In this document: in pieces, positions 41,371 through 49,253 of the stretch | Layout of the letters: the number at the start of each line of letters is the position of its first letter | Position numbering within the stretch: the first letter of the stretch is position 1 | Assembly: GCF_042680605.1 (NCBI RefSeq) | Contig: NZ_JBHUEE010000001.1 | Coordinates: 620,001-684,000 of the forward strand | Direction: 5' to 3' | From: Allobogoriella deserti | GTDB taxonomy: Bacteria > Actinomycetota > Actinomycetes > Actinomycetales > Actinomycetaceae | Length of the DNA stretch: 64,000 bases | The notes under the pieces: model-generated | What the model saw: the letters and a program-made list of their open reading frames with translations, nothing else | Databases searched by the model: none | Told to the model about the DNA's origin: nothing | Program-made: the position numbers and the translations under genes

Positions 41371-42471
41371 ATGGCACAGCCGTGGCGAGGTGTCATCGAG
41401 GAGTACCGGGACCGGCTTCCGATCGGGCCCGAGGAGCCGGTCGTCACGCTCGGCGAGGGCGGGACGCCGCTGGTCGAGGCGCCGGTTCTCTCGGAGCGTA
41501 CGGGCGCCCGGGTCTGGCTCAAGGTCGAGGGCGCGAACCCCACCGGTTCGTTCAAGGACCGCGGCATGACGACGGCGATGTCCAAGGTCGCCGGATCGCC
41601 CGCCCGGATGGTCGTGTGTGCCTCGACCGGCAACACCTCGGCGTCCGCCGCCGCCTACGCGGCCCGTGCGGGCCTGGGATGCGCCGTGATCCTCCCGGCG
41701 GGCAAGATCGCCGCCGGCAAGCTCGCGCAGGCGATCGTGCACGGCGCGACCCTGGTCGCCGTCGACGGCAACTTCGACGATTGCCTGCGCCTGGCCCGCG
41801 CCCTCGCCGAGGACTACCCGGTCGCCCTGGTGAACTCGGTCAACCCCTACCGGCTGCAGGGCCAGAAGACGGCAGCGTTCGAGGTCGTCGACGCCCTCGG
41901 TGACGCCCCGGACATCCATGTGCTGCCGGTCGGCAACGCCGGCAACATCTCCGCCTACTGGCTCGGCTACGCGGAGTACGCCGGGCGTACCACGTCGGCG
42001 TCGATGGACGACGCCGCGACCACCCTCGCGCCGGTGTCCACCCGCGTTCCGCGGATGTGGGGCGTCCAGGCCGAGGGAGCGGCCCCGTTCGTCAAGGGCG
42101 CCACCGTCGAGCATCCGGAGACCGTGGCCACCGCAATCCGAATCGGCAACCCCGCCTCGCGCGAGCATGCGGAGGCGGCGCGGGACGAGTCCGGTGGACG
42201 GATCGACGCGGTCTCCGACGCCGAGATCCTCGACGCGCAGGCACTTATCGCCTCCCAGGTCGGGGTGTTCGTCGAACCCGCCTCGGCCGCCTCCGTCGCC
42301 GGGCTGCTCGCCCGTGCTGAGCTCGGCGAGGTCCCGGCGAACGCGCGTGTGGTGTGCACGGTCACCGGCAACGGCCTCAAGGACACCGCGACGGCGCTCG
42401 GGCGCGCCGAGGTCGATCCGGACGTCGTCGCACCCGAGCTGCCCGCCGTGGTCGCGGCTCTCGGGCTGTAA
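41371..42471 (+). CDS. thrC: Threonine synthase
   Basis: A 366-residue PLP enzyme converting O-phosphohomoserine to threonine. The PLP lysine is in NPTGSFKDRGMTTAMSK. The serine/threonine loop CASTGNTSASAAAYAARAG and the phosphate-binding region VLPVGNAGNISAYW follow. It is the compact actinobacterial type. ATG 41371 immediately follows the hom stop with no gap. The stop TAA is five bases before the thrB start. Confidence 0.96.
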   Translation: MAQPWRGVIEEYRDRLPIGPEEPVVTLGEGGTPLVEAPVLSERTGARVWLKVEGANPTGSFKDRGMTTAMSKVAGSPARMVVCASTGNTSASAAAYAARAGLGCAVILPAGKIAAGKLAQAIVHGATLVAVDGNFDDCLRLARALAEDYPVALVNSVNPYRLQGQKTAAFEVVDALGDAPDIHVLPVGNAGNISAYWLGYAEYAGRTTSASMDDAATTLAPVSTRVPRMWGVQAEGAAPFVKGATVEHPETVATAIRIGNPASREHAEAARDESGGRIDAVSDAEILDAQALIASQVGVFVEPASAASVAGLLARAELGEVPANARVVCTVTGNGLKDTATALGRAEVDPDVVAPELPAVVAALGL

Positions 42472-42475
42472 CGGC

Positions 42476-43369
42476 ATGCGGATCGCGCGCGAGCAAGTCC
42501 GGGTCCGGGTCCCCGCCACGTCGGCGAACCTCGGTCCGGGCTTCGACGCGCTCGGGCTCGCGCTCGGCGTGTGGGACGAGGTCACGGTGCGTGCGATCAC
42601 CGGCCAGACCCGGGTGAGCGTTGAGGGTGAGGGGAATGGCGACGTCCCGGACGGTGAGGACCACCTCGTCGTGCGCGCCCTACGGCTCGGGCTGGAGACC
42701 GCGGGCGCGCCGCAGGCAGGACTGGACCTGACTTGTCGCAACGCGATTCCGCACGGCCGGGGCATGGGCTCCTCCGCCGCCGCTGTCGTCGCGGGGCTGA
42801 TCGCCGCCCGCGGACTCATCTCGGACCCGGAGGCACTGGACGAGTCGGTTCTGCTCGCCCTCGCGACCGAGTTCGAGGGGCATCCCGACAACGCCGCGCC
42901 GGCACTGTTCGGCGGTGCGACCGTCGCATGGGAGGACGCCGACGGTCCGCACGCGGCGGCGATCCCGCTCGCCCCGGAGGTGCGCCCGAGCGTGCTCGTC
43001 CCCGCGGACAGCCTGGCGACCCGGTCCGCACGGCAGGTCCTGCCCGAACGCGTCCCGCACCGCGATGCCGCCCGCAACGCCGGGCGGGCCGCGCTGCTCG
43101 TGCTCGCCCTCAGCGGGCGCACGGACCTGCTGCTGGCCGCCACTGAGGACCGGATCCATCAGGGCTACCGTTCCGAGGTCATGCCGGCGACGACGGAAGC
43201 GGTGCGGGCCCTGCGTGAGGCCGGATGGCCGGCGGTCATCTCCGGGGCCGGGCCGAGCGTGCTGGTGCTGGAGCGGCTCGATCGGGACACCGCGCAGACA
43301 CTCAGCCGGCACGGGTGGCGCGTCTTGGACCCCGGCGTCGCGACCCAGGGAGCCCATCTCCTGGCGTGA
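42476..43369 (+). CDS. thrB: Homoserine kinase
   Basis: A 297-residue GHMP kinase phosphorylating homoserine. Motif 1 PATSANLGPGFDALGLALG, the ATP-binding glycine loop IPHGRGMGSSAAAVVAGL and motif 3 PAVISGAGPSVLVL are all clear. Length is normal. ATG 42476 is four bases after the thrC stop. It is the last gene of the threonine operon; rho follows after 228 bases with its own promoter-like elements. Confidence 0.95.
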   Translation: MRIAREQVRVRVPATSANLGPGFDALGLALGVWDEVTVRAITGQTRVSVEGEGNGDVPDGEDHLVVRALRLGLETAGAPQAGLDLTCRNAIPHGRGMGSSAAAVVAGLIAARGLISDPEALDESVLLALATEFEGHPDNAAPALFGGATVAWEDADGPHAAAIPLAPEVRPSVLVPADSLATRSARQVLPERVPHRDAARNAGRAALLVLALSGRTDLLLAATEDRIHQGYRSEVMPATTEAVRALREAGWPAVISGAGPSVLVLERLDRDTAQTLSRHGWRVLDPGVATQGAHLLA

Positions 43370-43410
43370 CTCGCGCCGCATCGACGGTGTCTCGCGTTCG
43401 GCGTCAGTCC

Positions 43411-43419
43411 TGCTACGAT
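43411..43419 (+). promoter_or_regulatory. Extended -10 promoter element for rho
   Basis: TGCTACGAT is an extended -10 box (TGN followed by TACGAT). It would start a leader of about 170 bases before rho GTG 43598. No -35 box is obvious, which extended -10 promoters can lack. Confidence 0.5.
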
Positions 43420-43526
43420 CAGAACCGCACCACGGAGTCGTCTCAGTTCTCCTGGCGATCTCGCCGCAGGTGCGTCCCGCCCCGCCAGCCACGCCGCACG
43501 TCGCGTGCCCGGGGCAGTCACCACCG

Positions 43527-43576
43527 CCCAGCCCCCCGGGCTGGGTGACTCGAACCTCTTGTCCCGCTCTGGGACA
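43527..43576 (+). promoter_or_regulatory. Two hairpins in the rho leader
   Basis: CCCAGCCC/GGGCTGGG (43527-43545) is an 8-bp stem with a 3-base loop. TGTCCC/GGGACA (43560-43576) is a 6-bp stem with a 5-base loop. Both lie in the leader before the Shine-Dalgarno. Rho genes are commonly autoregulated by attenuation in their leader, so a role there is plausible but inferred. Confidence 0.4.
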
Positions 43577-43597
43577 GACCTCGAGGGAAGGAACCTC

Positions 43598-45607
43598 GTG
43601 ACAGAAACCGTCGACGCCCCCTCCAGCGGTCAGGCCGCGAACAACGGGGGCTCGTTGACCACCATGCGGCTTCCGGAACTGCAGGCCCTCGCCGGCCGGC
43701 TCGGCCTCAAGGGCACCACCCGGATGCGCAAGAGCGATCTCATCGCCAAGATCCGCGAGGCGCAGGCGCCGAGCGGTGAGGCACAGCAGTCGGGCCGGTC
43801 CGCCGGTCAGCAGCGTGAGCACCAGACCGACACCGGCGTGTCCGGCGACGGAGCCGAGGCCGGCGACGACGGCCGGCACGGCGGTGGTGGCCAGAACGGT
43901 GCCGCGGCCACTTCTGCCTCTGGGCCGGTCAGCGACCAGCTCGACCTGCCCGAGCAGACGCCCCAGCAGCCGGCGCAGCGCCGACGCTCCCGCCGGGCCA
44001 CGGCGCCCGCGAGCGCACCGGCCCGGCCGGCCGGTGCCGAGCAGGCTCGCCAGGAGCGCGGCGATGACGACCGACACGACGTCGGCCGCGAGCGCCCCCA
44101 GGATGGGGGTGATGGCCCAGACGACCCGAAGGAAGCGCTCAAGCGTGAGCTCGCTGAGCGTTCCGCGGCGGGCCGGCGCCAGACGGAGGAGCAGCCGGCG
44201 CTGTCACTGGACTCGCTCGGCGAGGCGGCGGCGCGCCGTCGTAGCCGCTCCGACGAGGACGGTCAGGGCGGTTCCCCGAACGACCAGGGCCGCAACCGCC
44301 GTGACGACGACGGCGAGCGCGGCCCGGGCCGTTCCCGCCGGCGCAACCGGGACCGTGGACGGGACCGCAAGCGGCGCGGCCGCAGCGGCAACGACTTCGC
44401 GGTGGAGGAGCCCGCCGAGATCCGCGAGGACGATGTCCTCCTCCCGGTGGCCGGCATCCTCGACATCCTCGACAACTACGCGTTCATCCGGACCTCCGGG
44501 TACCTCGCCGGGCCCAACGACGTCTACGTCACGATGGGCCAGGTCAAGAAGAACGGGCTGCGCCGTGGCGATGCCATCACCGGTGCCGTCCGGCAGCCGC
44601 GTGAGGGCGAGGAGCAGCAGTCCCAGCGCGGCAACCGGCAGAAGTACAACGCCCTGGTCCGGCTGGACACCGTGAACGGTCAGAGCATCGAGACGGCGCG
44701 CAAGCGGCCCGACTTCACCAAGCTCACGCCGCTGTACCCGGAGGAGCAGCTCCGTCTGGAGACCTCGCCGAAGGCGATCACTCCCCGCGTCATCGATCTC
44801 GTCGCCCCGATCGGCAAGGGTCAGCGCGGCCTCATCGTCGCCCCGCCGAAGGCCGGCAAGACGATCATCATGCAGCAGATCGCCAACGCGATCGCCGTGA
44901 ACAACCCCAACGTCCACCTCATGGTGGTGCTGGTCGACGAGCGGCCGGAGGAGGTCACGGACTTCGAGCGGATGGTCAAGGGCGAGGTCATCTCCTCGAC
45001 CTTCGACCGCCCGGCGTCGGACCACACGACCGTCTCCGAGCTCGCCATCGAGCGCGCGAAGCGGCTGGTGGAGCTCGGGCAGGACGTCGTGGTGCTGCTC
45101 GACGGCATCACCCGACTGGGGCGCGCCTACAACCTGGCCGCTCCGGCCTCGGGCCGCATCCTCTCCGGCGGTGTGGACGCCTCCGCGCTGTACCCGCCGA
45201 AGAAGTTCTTCGGCGCCGCCCGCAACATCGAGAACGGCGGCTCACTGACCATCCTCGCCACCGCGCTGGTCGAGACCGGCTCGAAGATGGACGAGGTGAT
45301 CTTCGAGGAGTTCAAGGGCACCGGCAACATGGAGCTGCGCCTGTCCCGTCAGCTCGCGGACAAGCGGATCTTCCCGGCGGTGGACGTCAATGCCTCCGGT
45401 ACCCGGCGCGAGGAGCTGCTGCTCGGCTCCGAGGAGATCAAGATCATCTGGAAGTTGCGCCGCGTCATGGGGGCACTGGACCAGCAGCAGGCGAGCGACC
45501 TCATGCTCGGCAAGCTGCGCGAGACCGAGTCCAACGCCGAGTTCCTCATGACGGTCCAGAAGAACACCCCGTCCCCCCAGGGGGAGCCGGAGCTGGCGAT
45601 CCGCTAG
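43598..45607 (+). CDS. rho: Transcription termination factor Rho, with extended N-terminal insertion
   Basis: A 669-residue Rho. A helical Rho_N segment (LTTMRLPELQALAGRLGLKG) is followed by about 200 residues of Gln/Gly/Asp/Arg-rich disordered sequence. Then come the RNA-binding CSD (AGILDILDNYAFIRTSGYL) and the ATPase with Walker A PPKAGKTIIMQQIANAIA and Walker B VVVLLDGITRLGRAYN. The long insertion is typical of actinobacterial Rho and absent from E. coli. GTG 43598 has GGGAAGGA 6-8 bases upstream. Upstream in-frame codons to 43505 belong to the leader. It is followed by a small hairpin and rpmE. Confidence 0.96.
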   Translation: MTETVDAPSSGQAANNGGSLTTMRLPELQALAGRLGLKGTTRMRKSDLIAKIREAQAPSGEAQQSGRSAGQQREHQTDTGVSGDGAEAGDDGRHGGGGQNGAAATSASGPVSDQLDLPEQTPQQPAQRRRSRRATAPASAPARPAGAEQARQERGDDDRHDVGRERPQDGGDGPDDPKEALKRELAERSAAGRRQTEEQPALSLDSLGEAAARRRSRSDEDGQGGSPNDQGRNRRDDDGERGPGRSRRRNRDRGRDRKRRGRSGNDFAVEEPAEIREDDVLLPVAGILDILDNYAFIRTSGYLAGPNDVYVTMGQVKKNGLRRGDAITGAVRQPREGEEQQSQRGNRQKYNALVRLDTVNGQSIETARKRPDFTKLTPLYPEEQLRLETSPKAITPRVIDLVAPIGKGQRGLIVAPPKAGKTIIMQQIANAIAVNNPNVHLMVVLVDERPEEVTDFERMVKGEVISSTFDRPASDHTTVSELAIERAKRLVELGQDVVVLLDGITRLGRAYNLAAPASGRILSGGVDASALYPPKKFFGAARNIENGGSLTILATALVETGSKMDEVIFEEFKGTGNMELRLSRQLADKRIFPAVDVNASGTRREELLLGSEEIKIIWKLRRVMGALDQQQASDLMLGKLRETESNAEFLMTVQKNTPSPQGEPELAIR

Positions 45608-45650
45608 CCGGCACCCGGGGGGACGGGCGCCCACCAGGCCGAGGGCGGGA

Positions 45651-45667
45651 ACACGGCACAGCCGTGT
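45651..45667 (+). terminator. Terminator-like hairpin after rho
   Basis: ACACGGC/GCCGTGT is a perfect 7-bp stem with a 3-base loop, 44 bases past the rho stop. There is no T-tract. It separates rho from rpmE. Confidence 0.45.
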
Positions 45668-45805
45668 GACGTTGCTCCAAATGGCCGACGGCAGGCGGTG
45701 TGAGCCTGTCGGGGTCCGTGCCGGTCTGGCACACTGTCCCAGCGGCTCCCGGTTCACGGACGTGCGAGCGTCCGACCCGGCGGCACCAACGACCTAGGAG
45801 ACATC

Positions 45806-46018
45806 ATGAAGCAGGGCATCCACCCGGAGTACGTCACCACCCAGGTGACCTGTACGTGCGGCAACACCTTCACCACTCGCAGCACGGCGACGTCGGGCCA
45901 GATCCACGCCGACGTGTGCAGCAACTGCCACCCCTTCTACACCGGCAAGCAGAAGATCCTCGACACCGGTGGCCGCGTGGCCCGCTTCCAGGCCCGCTAC
46001 GGCAACAAGAGGAAGTAG
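45806..46018 (+). CDS. rpmE: Ribosomal protein bL31 (zinc-binding form)
   Basis: A 70-residue large-subunit protein of the C+ type. It retains CTCGNTF and CSNCHPFYTGKQ, whose cysteines bind zinc. It opens MKQGIHPEYVTTQVTC and ends in the standard basic RYGNKRK. C+ forms are used when zinc is plentiful and swapped for C- paralogues under zinc limitation. No C- copy is in this window. TAGGAGAC precedes ATG 45806. A strong hairpin lies just after the stop. Confidence 0.96.
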   Translation: MKQGIHPEYVTTQVTCTCGNTFTTRSTATSGQIHADVCSNCHPFYTGKQKILDTGGRVARFQARYGNKRK

Positions 46019-46028
46019 CCAGGCTCTC

Positions 46029-46074
46029 GACGCCGGCGGTGACGCCGCGGTTCGCCGCGGCTCCCGCCGGCGTC
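46029..46074 (+). terminator. Two-tier hairpin with UUCG loop after rpmE
   Basis: The outer stem GACGCCGGCGG/CCGCCGGCGTC (11 bp) encloses an inner stem GCCGCGG/CCGCGGC (7 bp) closed by TTCG. It begins 11 bases after the rpmE stop and ends 36 bases before prfA, so it probably attenuates or terminates between them. Confidence 0.65.
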
Positions 46075-46109
46075 GTCGTGCTTGTGGCCACCGCGACCGT
46101 GAGAGAGAT

Positions 46110-47228
46110 GTGAACACCCAGCCCCAGCAGCCGGCGCAGACCTCCGAGCACGCACGCGCCGTCGCGCCGCTGCTCGCCGAGCACGCCGAGATCGAGCAGG
46201 CGCTGGCCGACCCTGCGGTGCACGCCGACGCCGGCCGTGCCCGCTCGCTCGGCCGGCGCTACGCCGAGCTCGGCCGGGTGGTGCGCGCCTGGCGCGCCCA
46301 TGAGGCGGCGGCGGGGGATCTCGCGGCCGGTCGGGAGCTGGCCGAGACCGACCCTGCGTTCGCCGACGAGCTACCCGCCCTGGAGTCAGCCGCTGCCGAG
46401 GCCGCCGAGGAACTGCGGCACGTACTGCTGCCCACGGACCCCGACGACGGCCGCGACGTGATCCTGGAGATCAAGGCGGGCGAGGGCGGCGAGGAGTCCG
46501 CCCTGTTCGCCGGGGACCTGCTGCGGATGTACCTGCGTTACGCCGAGCGGATGGGCTGGAGCACCCAGATCCTCGGCGCCACCGAGTCCGAGCTCGGCGG
46601 GTACAAGGACGTCTCGGTCGCGATCAAGACCTCCGGCACCATCTCCGAACCGTCCGAAGGTGTGTGGGCCCGGCTGAAGTACGAAGGCGGTGTGCACCGC
46701 GTCCAGCGGGTGCCGGTCACCGAGTCCCAGGGCCGGATCCACACCTCGGCCGCCGGCGTCCTCGTGCTGCCCGAGGTCGACGATCCGGGCGAGATCGAGA
46801 TCGACCAGAACGACCTGCGTATCGACGTCTACCGCTCCTCCGGACCGGGCGGACAGTCCGTCAACACCACCGACTCGGCCGTGCGGATCACCCACCAGCC
46901 GACCGGCATCGTGGTGTCGATGCAGAACGAGAAGTCCCAGCTGCAGAACCGGGAGCAGGCCATGCGCGTGCTGCGCGCCCGCCTGCTCGCCGCCCGCCAG
47001 GAAGAGGCCGAGGCGGCGGCTTCCGAGCAGCGACGGTCCCAGGTGCGCACCGTGGACCGCTCGGAGCGGATCCGGACCTACAACTTCCCCGAGAACCGCA
47101 TCGCCGACCACCGCACCGGCTTCAAGGCCTACAACCTCGATCAGGTCCTCGACGGGGACCTCGAGCCCGTCATCGCCTCCGCCGTCGAGATGGACGAGGC
47201 CGCGCGGCTGGCCGCCGCCGGTGACTGA
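46110..47228 (+). CDS. prfA: Peptide chain release factor 1
   Basis: A 372-residue class I release factor reading UAA and UAG. Its peptidyl-hydrolase motif is in SSGPGGQSVNTTDSAVRITH. Domain 1 is helical and acidic, and the C-terminus has TYNFPENRIADHRTGFKAYN. The anticodon-mimic motif is expected near PSEGVWARLKYEGG onward. GTG 46110 follows GAGAGAGAT and matches family starts. The earlier open frame is a shadow. Its stop lies inside the start of prmC (eight-base overlap), so RF1 and its methylase are coupled. Confidence 0.95.
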   Translation: MNTQPQQPAQTSEHARAVAPLLAEHAEIEQALADPAVHADAGRARSLGRRYAELGRVVRAWRAHEAAAGDLAAGRELAETDPAFADELPALESAAAEAAEELRHVLLPTDPDDGRDVILEIKAGEGGEESALFAGDLLRMYLRYAERMGWSTQILGATESELGGYKDVSVAIKTSGTISEPSEGVWARLKYEGGVHRVQRVPVTESQGRIHTSAAGVLVLPEVDDPGEIEIDQNDLRIDVYRSSGPGGQSVNTTDSAVRITHQPTGIVVSMQNEKSQLQNREQAMRVLRARLLAARQEEAEAAASEQRRSQVRTVDRSERIRTYNFPENRIADHRTGFKAYNLDQVLDGDLEPVIASAVEMDEAARLAAAGD

Positions 47229-48075
47229 GCAGGTCACCTGGCGGCAGGCGGTGGCCGGTGCCGCCCGGGTGCTCGCCGACGCCGGTGTCCCCTCACCGCA
47301 GGTCGATGCCCGGCTGCTCGCCGAGCACGTCCTCGGCGCGCCGCTCGTACACGCCCCCGCCGTGCCCGGCCCCGAGCACCTGGCGCGATACGCCGCGCTG
47401 GTGGAGCGCCGTGCCCGGCGCGAGCCGCTGCAGCACCTGACTGGCACGATGGCCTTCCGTCACCTCACGCTGCACGCGGGTCCCGGCGCATTCGTCACCC
47501 GGCCGGAGACCGAGGTCGTCGCCGGCGCGGCGATTGACGCCACCCGGGAGATCGCCGGCGCCGGCCGAGCCCCCCTCGTCGTCGACCTCTGCTCCGGATC
47601 GGGCGCGATCGCGCTCGCGGTCGCCACCGAGGTGCCCGCCGCCGTCGTGCACGCCGTCGAGCTGTCCGAGGCGGCACTCGCGCTCGCCCGGCGCAACGTC
47701 GCCGAGCACGCGCCGCACGTGCGCCTGCACGCAGGGGACGCCGCGACCGCGCTGCCCGAACTGGACGGCACCGTCGACGTCGTGGTCTCCAACCCGCCGT
47801 ACATCCCGCCCGACGCCGTGCCGATCGACCCCGAGGTCCGCGACCACGACCCGGACCTCGCCCTCTACGGCGGGGGAGCGGACGGGCTCGACGTGCCGCG
47901 CGCGGTCGTCACCGCAGCGGGTCGGCTGCTGGCCCCCGGTGGCCGGTTCGTCATGGAGCACGCCGAGCTCCAGGCCGAGGCCGCCGCCGAGATGCTCACC
48001 CGGGCCGGCTTCACCGGCGTGTGGACCGGCCGGGACCTGTCCGGCCGCCCGCGCTTCGTGACCGCCACACGCTGA
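47221..48075 (+). CDS. prmC: Release factor glutamine methyltransferase PrmC
   Basis: A 284-residue SAM-dependent enzyme that methylates the GGQ glutamine of release factors. The N-terminal helical domain has QHLTGTMAFRHLTL and PGAFVTRPETE. The SAM loop is VVDLCSGSGAIALAVA and the catalytic motif is VSNPPYIPPDAV. GTG 47221 overlaps the prfA end. The final 65 bases overlap the convergent vanZ-like gene. The prfA-prmC-sua5 order is conserved widely. Confidence 0.95.
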   Translation: MTEQVTWRQAVAGAARVLADAGVPSPQVDARLLAEHVLGAPLVHAPAVPGPEHLARYAALVERRARREPLQHLTGTMAFRHLTLHAGPGAFVTRPETEVVAGAAIDATREIAGAGRAPLVVDLCSGSGAIALAVATEVPAAVVHAVELSEAALALARRNVAEHAPHVRLHAGDAATALPELDGTVDVVVSNPPYIPPDAVPIDPEVRDHDPDLALYGGGADGLDVPRAVVTAAGRLLAPGGRFVMEHAELQAEAAAEMLTRAGFTGVWTGRDLSGRPRFVTATR

Positions 48076-48400
48076 CCACCGCGGTCACGAGCAGAACTCC
48101 GGCGGCGTCGGCGACGGCATCGAACACGTCACCCGTGCGGTCCGCCAGCACCAGGTGCTGAACGATCTCGCTGAGGACGGCGTGGCCCAGGCCGTAGCCC
48201 ACCACCAGTGCCCGACGCAGGCCCGCAGCCAGACCGGCCACGGTGACGAGCGCGAACACGGCGAGGTGCACGGCTTTGTCGGCGCCCGGGATCGTCACCT
48301 CCGGCCCCGGCGTCTGCGGCAGGTACAGCACGGCGAACTGGACCACGAGTGCCGCGGCGAGCACGCACCAGCGCATCGTGCGGGCGGGGGAGAGGGGCAT
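48011..48400 (-). CDS. VanZ-family membrane protein
   Basis: A 129-residue protein with three or four hydrophobic helices. MRWCVLAAALVVQFAVLYL, the conserved VanZ stretch ADKAVHLAVFALVTVAGLAA and LSEIVQHLVLADRTGD are clear. VanZ-like proteins are linked to envelope stress or glycopeptide tolerance, but their mechanism is not known. It is a single gene on the minus strand, nested between prmC and sua5, and overlaps the prmC 3' end by 65 bases. It starts at ATG 48400. Confidence 0.82.
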   Translation of the reverse strand: MPLSPARTMRWCVLAAALVVQFAVLYLPQTPGPEVTIPGADKAVHLAVFALVTVAGLAAGLRRALVVGYGLGHAVLSEIVQHLVLADRTGDVFDAVADAAGVLLVTAVVSVWRSRSAGGRTGPGRSTRR

Positions 48401-48452
48401 GTCACGGCCAGCATGTCACGGCCCGGCCGGGCTGCGTGAAAGACTCTCGGGC

Positions 48453-49253
48453 GTGAGCGTGCACGACTGCGAAGATCCCGAACAGCGCCGCGCGGGACTC
48501 GATGAGGCCGTCGAGGCCCTCGGTCGCGGCCAGCTCGTCGTCCTCCCCACGGACACCGTGTACGGCCTGGGGGCGGACGCGTTCGACAAGAAGGCCGTGG
48601 CCCGGTTGCTGCGGATGAAGGGCCGCGGGCGACACATGCCCCCACCCGTCCTGGTGGGCAGCACCTCGACGCTGGACGCGCTGGCCACGGAGATCCCGGC
48701 CGTCGTGCGGGATCTCGTCGAGGCGTTCTGGCCAGGCCCGTTGACGATCGTCTGCCTGGCGCAGCCCTCGCTGTCCTGGGACCTCGGAGAGACCGACGGC
48801 ACCGTCGCACTGCGGATGCCGGACCACGAGGTGGCGCTGGAACTGCTGCAGCGCACCGGGCCACTCGCCGTCTCCAGCGCGAACCTGTCGAAGAAGCCGT
48901 CCGCGACGTCGGCGGCCGAGGCCGCCGCCTACTTCGGCGGCTCCGTCCCGGTCTATCTCGACGCGGGCCGCTCACCGGGGTCGGTTCCCTCGACCATCAT
49001 CGACGCGACGGCAGAGCGGCTGACCGTGCTACGGCACGGCGCGCTGAGCATCGAGCGGCTCGCCGAGGTCGCTCCGGAGTTGGCTGCGGGGGATCCGGCT
49101 GTGCAGCAACCGTCGGCCGAGCAATCGGCCGCCGAGGGGCGGGCCGCCGGGGAATCGGCGAGCACCGACTCCGCCGGCCAGGAGACAGCGCCCGCGGAGC
49201 GGGACTCCGGCGCGCCCGCCGCCGAACGCGAGAGCGAGCCGGGCAGCGCGTGA
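48453..49253 (+). CDS. L-threonylcarbamoyladenylate synthase (Sua5/YwlC/TsaC)
   Basis: A 266-residue enzyme that makes threonylcarbamoyl-AMP for the t6A37 modification of tRNA. Core motifs are LVVLPTDTVYGLGADAFD, KGRGRHMPPPVLVGS, FWPGPLTIVC and GPLAVSSANLSKKPS. It lacks the separate Sua5 C-terminal domain. Instead, the last 50 residues are a Glu/Ala/Ser-rich tail of low complexity. GTG 48453 or GTG 48459 is the start. The earlier frame is a shadow. It ends in a GTGA overlap with wecA. Confidence 0.93.
   Translation: MSVHDCEDPEQRRAGLDEAVEALGRGQLVVLPTDTVYGLGADAFDKKAVARLLRMKGRGRHMPPPVLVGSTSTLDALATEIPAVVRDLVEAFWPGPLTIVCLAQPSLSWDLGETDGTVALRMPDHEVALELLQRTGPLAVSSANLSKKPSATSAAEAAAYFGGSVPVYLDAGRSPGSVPSTIIDATAERLTVLRHGALSIERLAEVAPELAAGDPAVQQPSAEQSAAEGRAAGESASTDSAGQETAPAERDSGAPAAERESEPGSA

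Noticed and set aside
39541..43143. 1200-residue open frame antisense to lysA, hom, thrC and thrB, running through the repeat array.
   Set aside because: It exists because stops are rare in GC-rich DNA and the array is open in most frames. It includes N-encoded residues, has Arg/Gly/Asp-rich non-protein composition and overlaps four certain genes.
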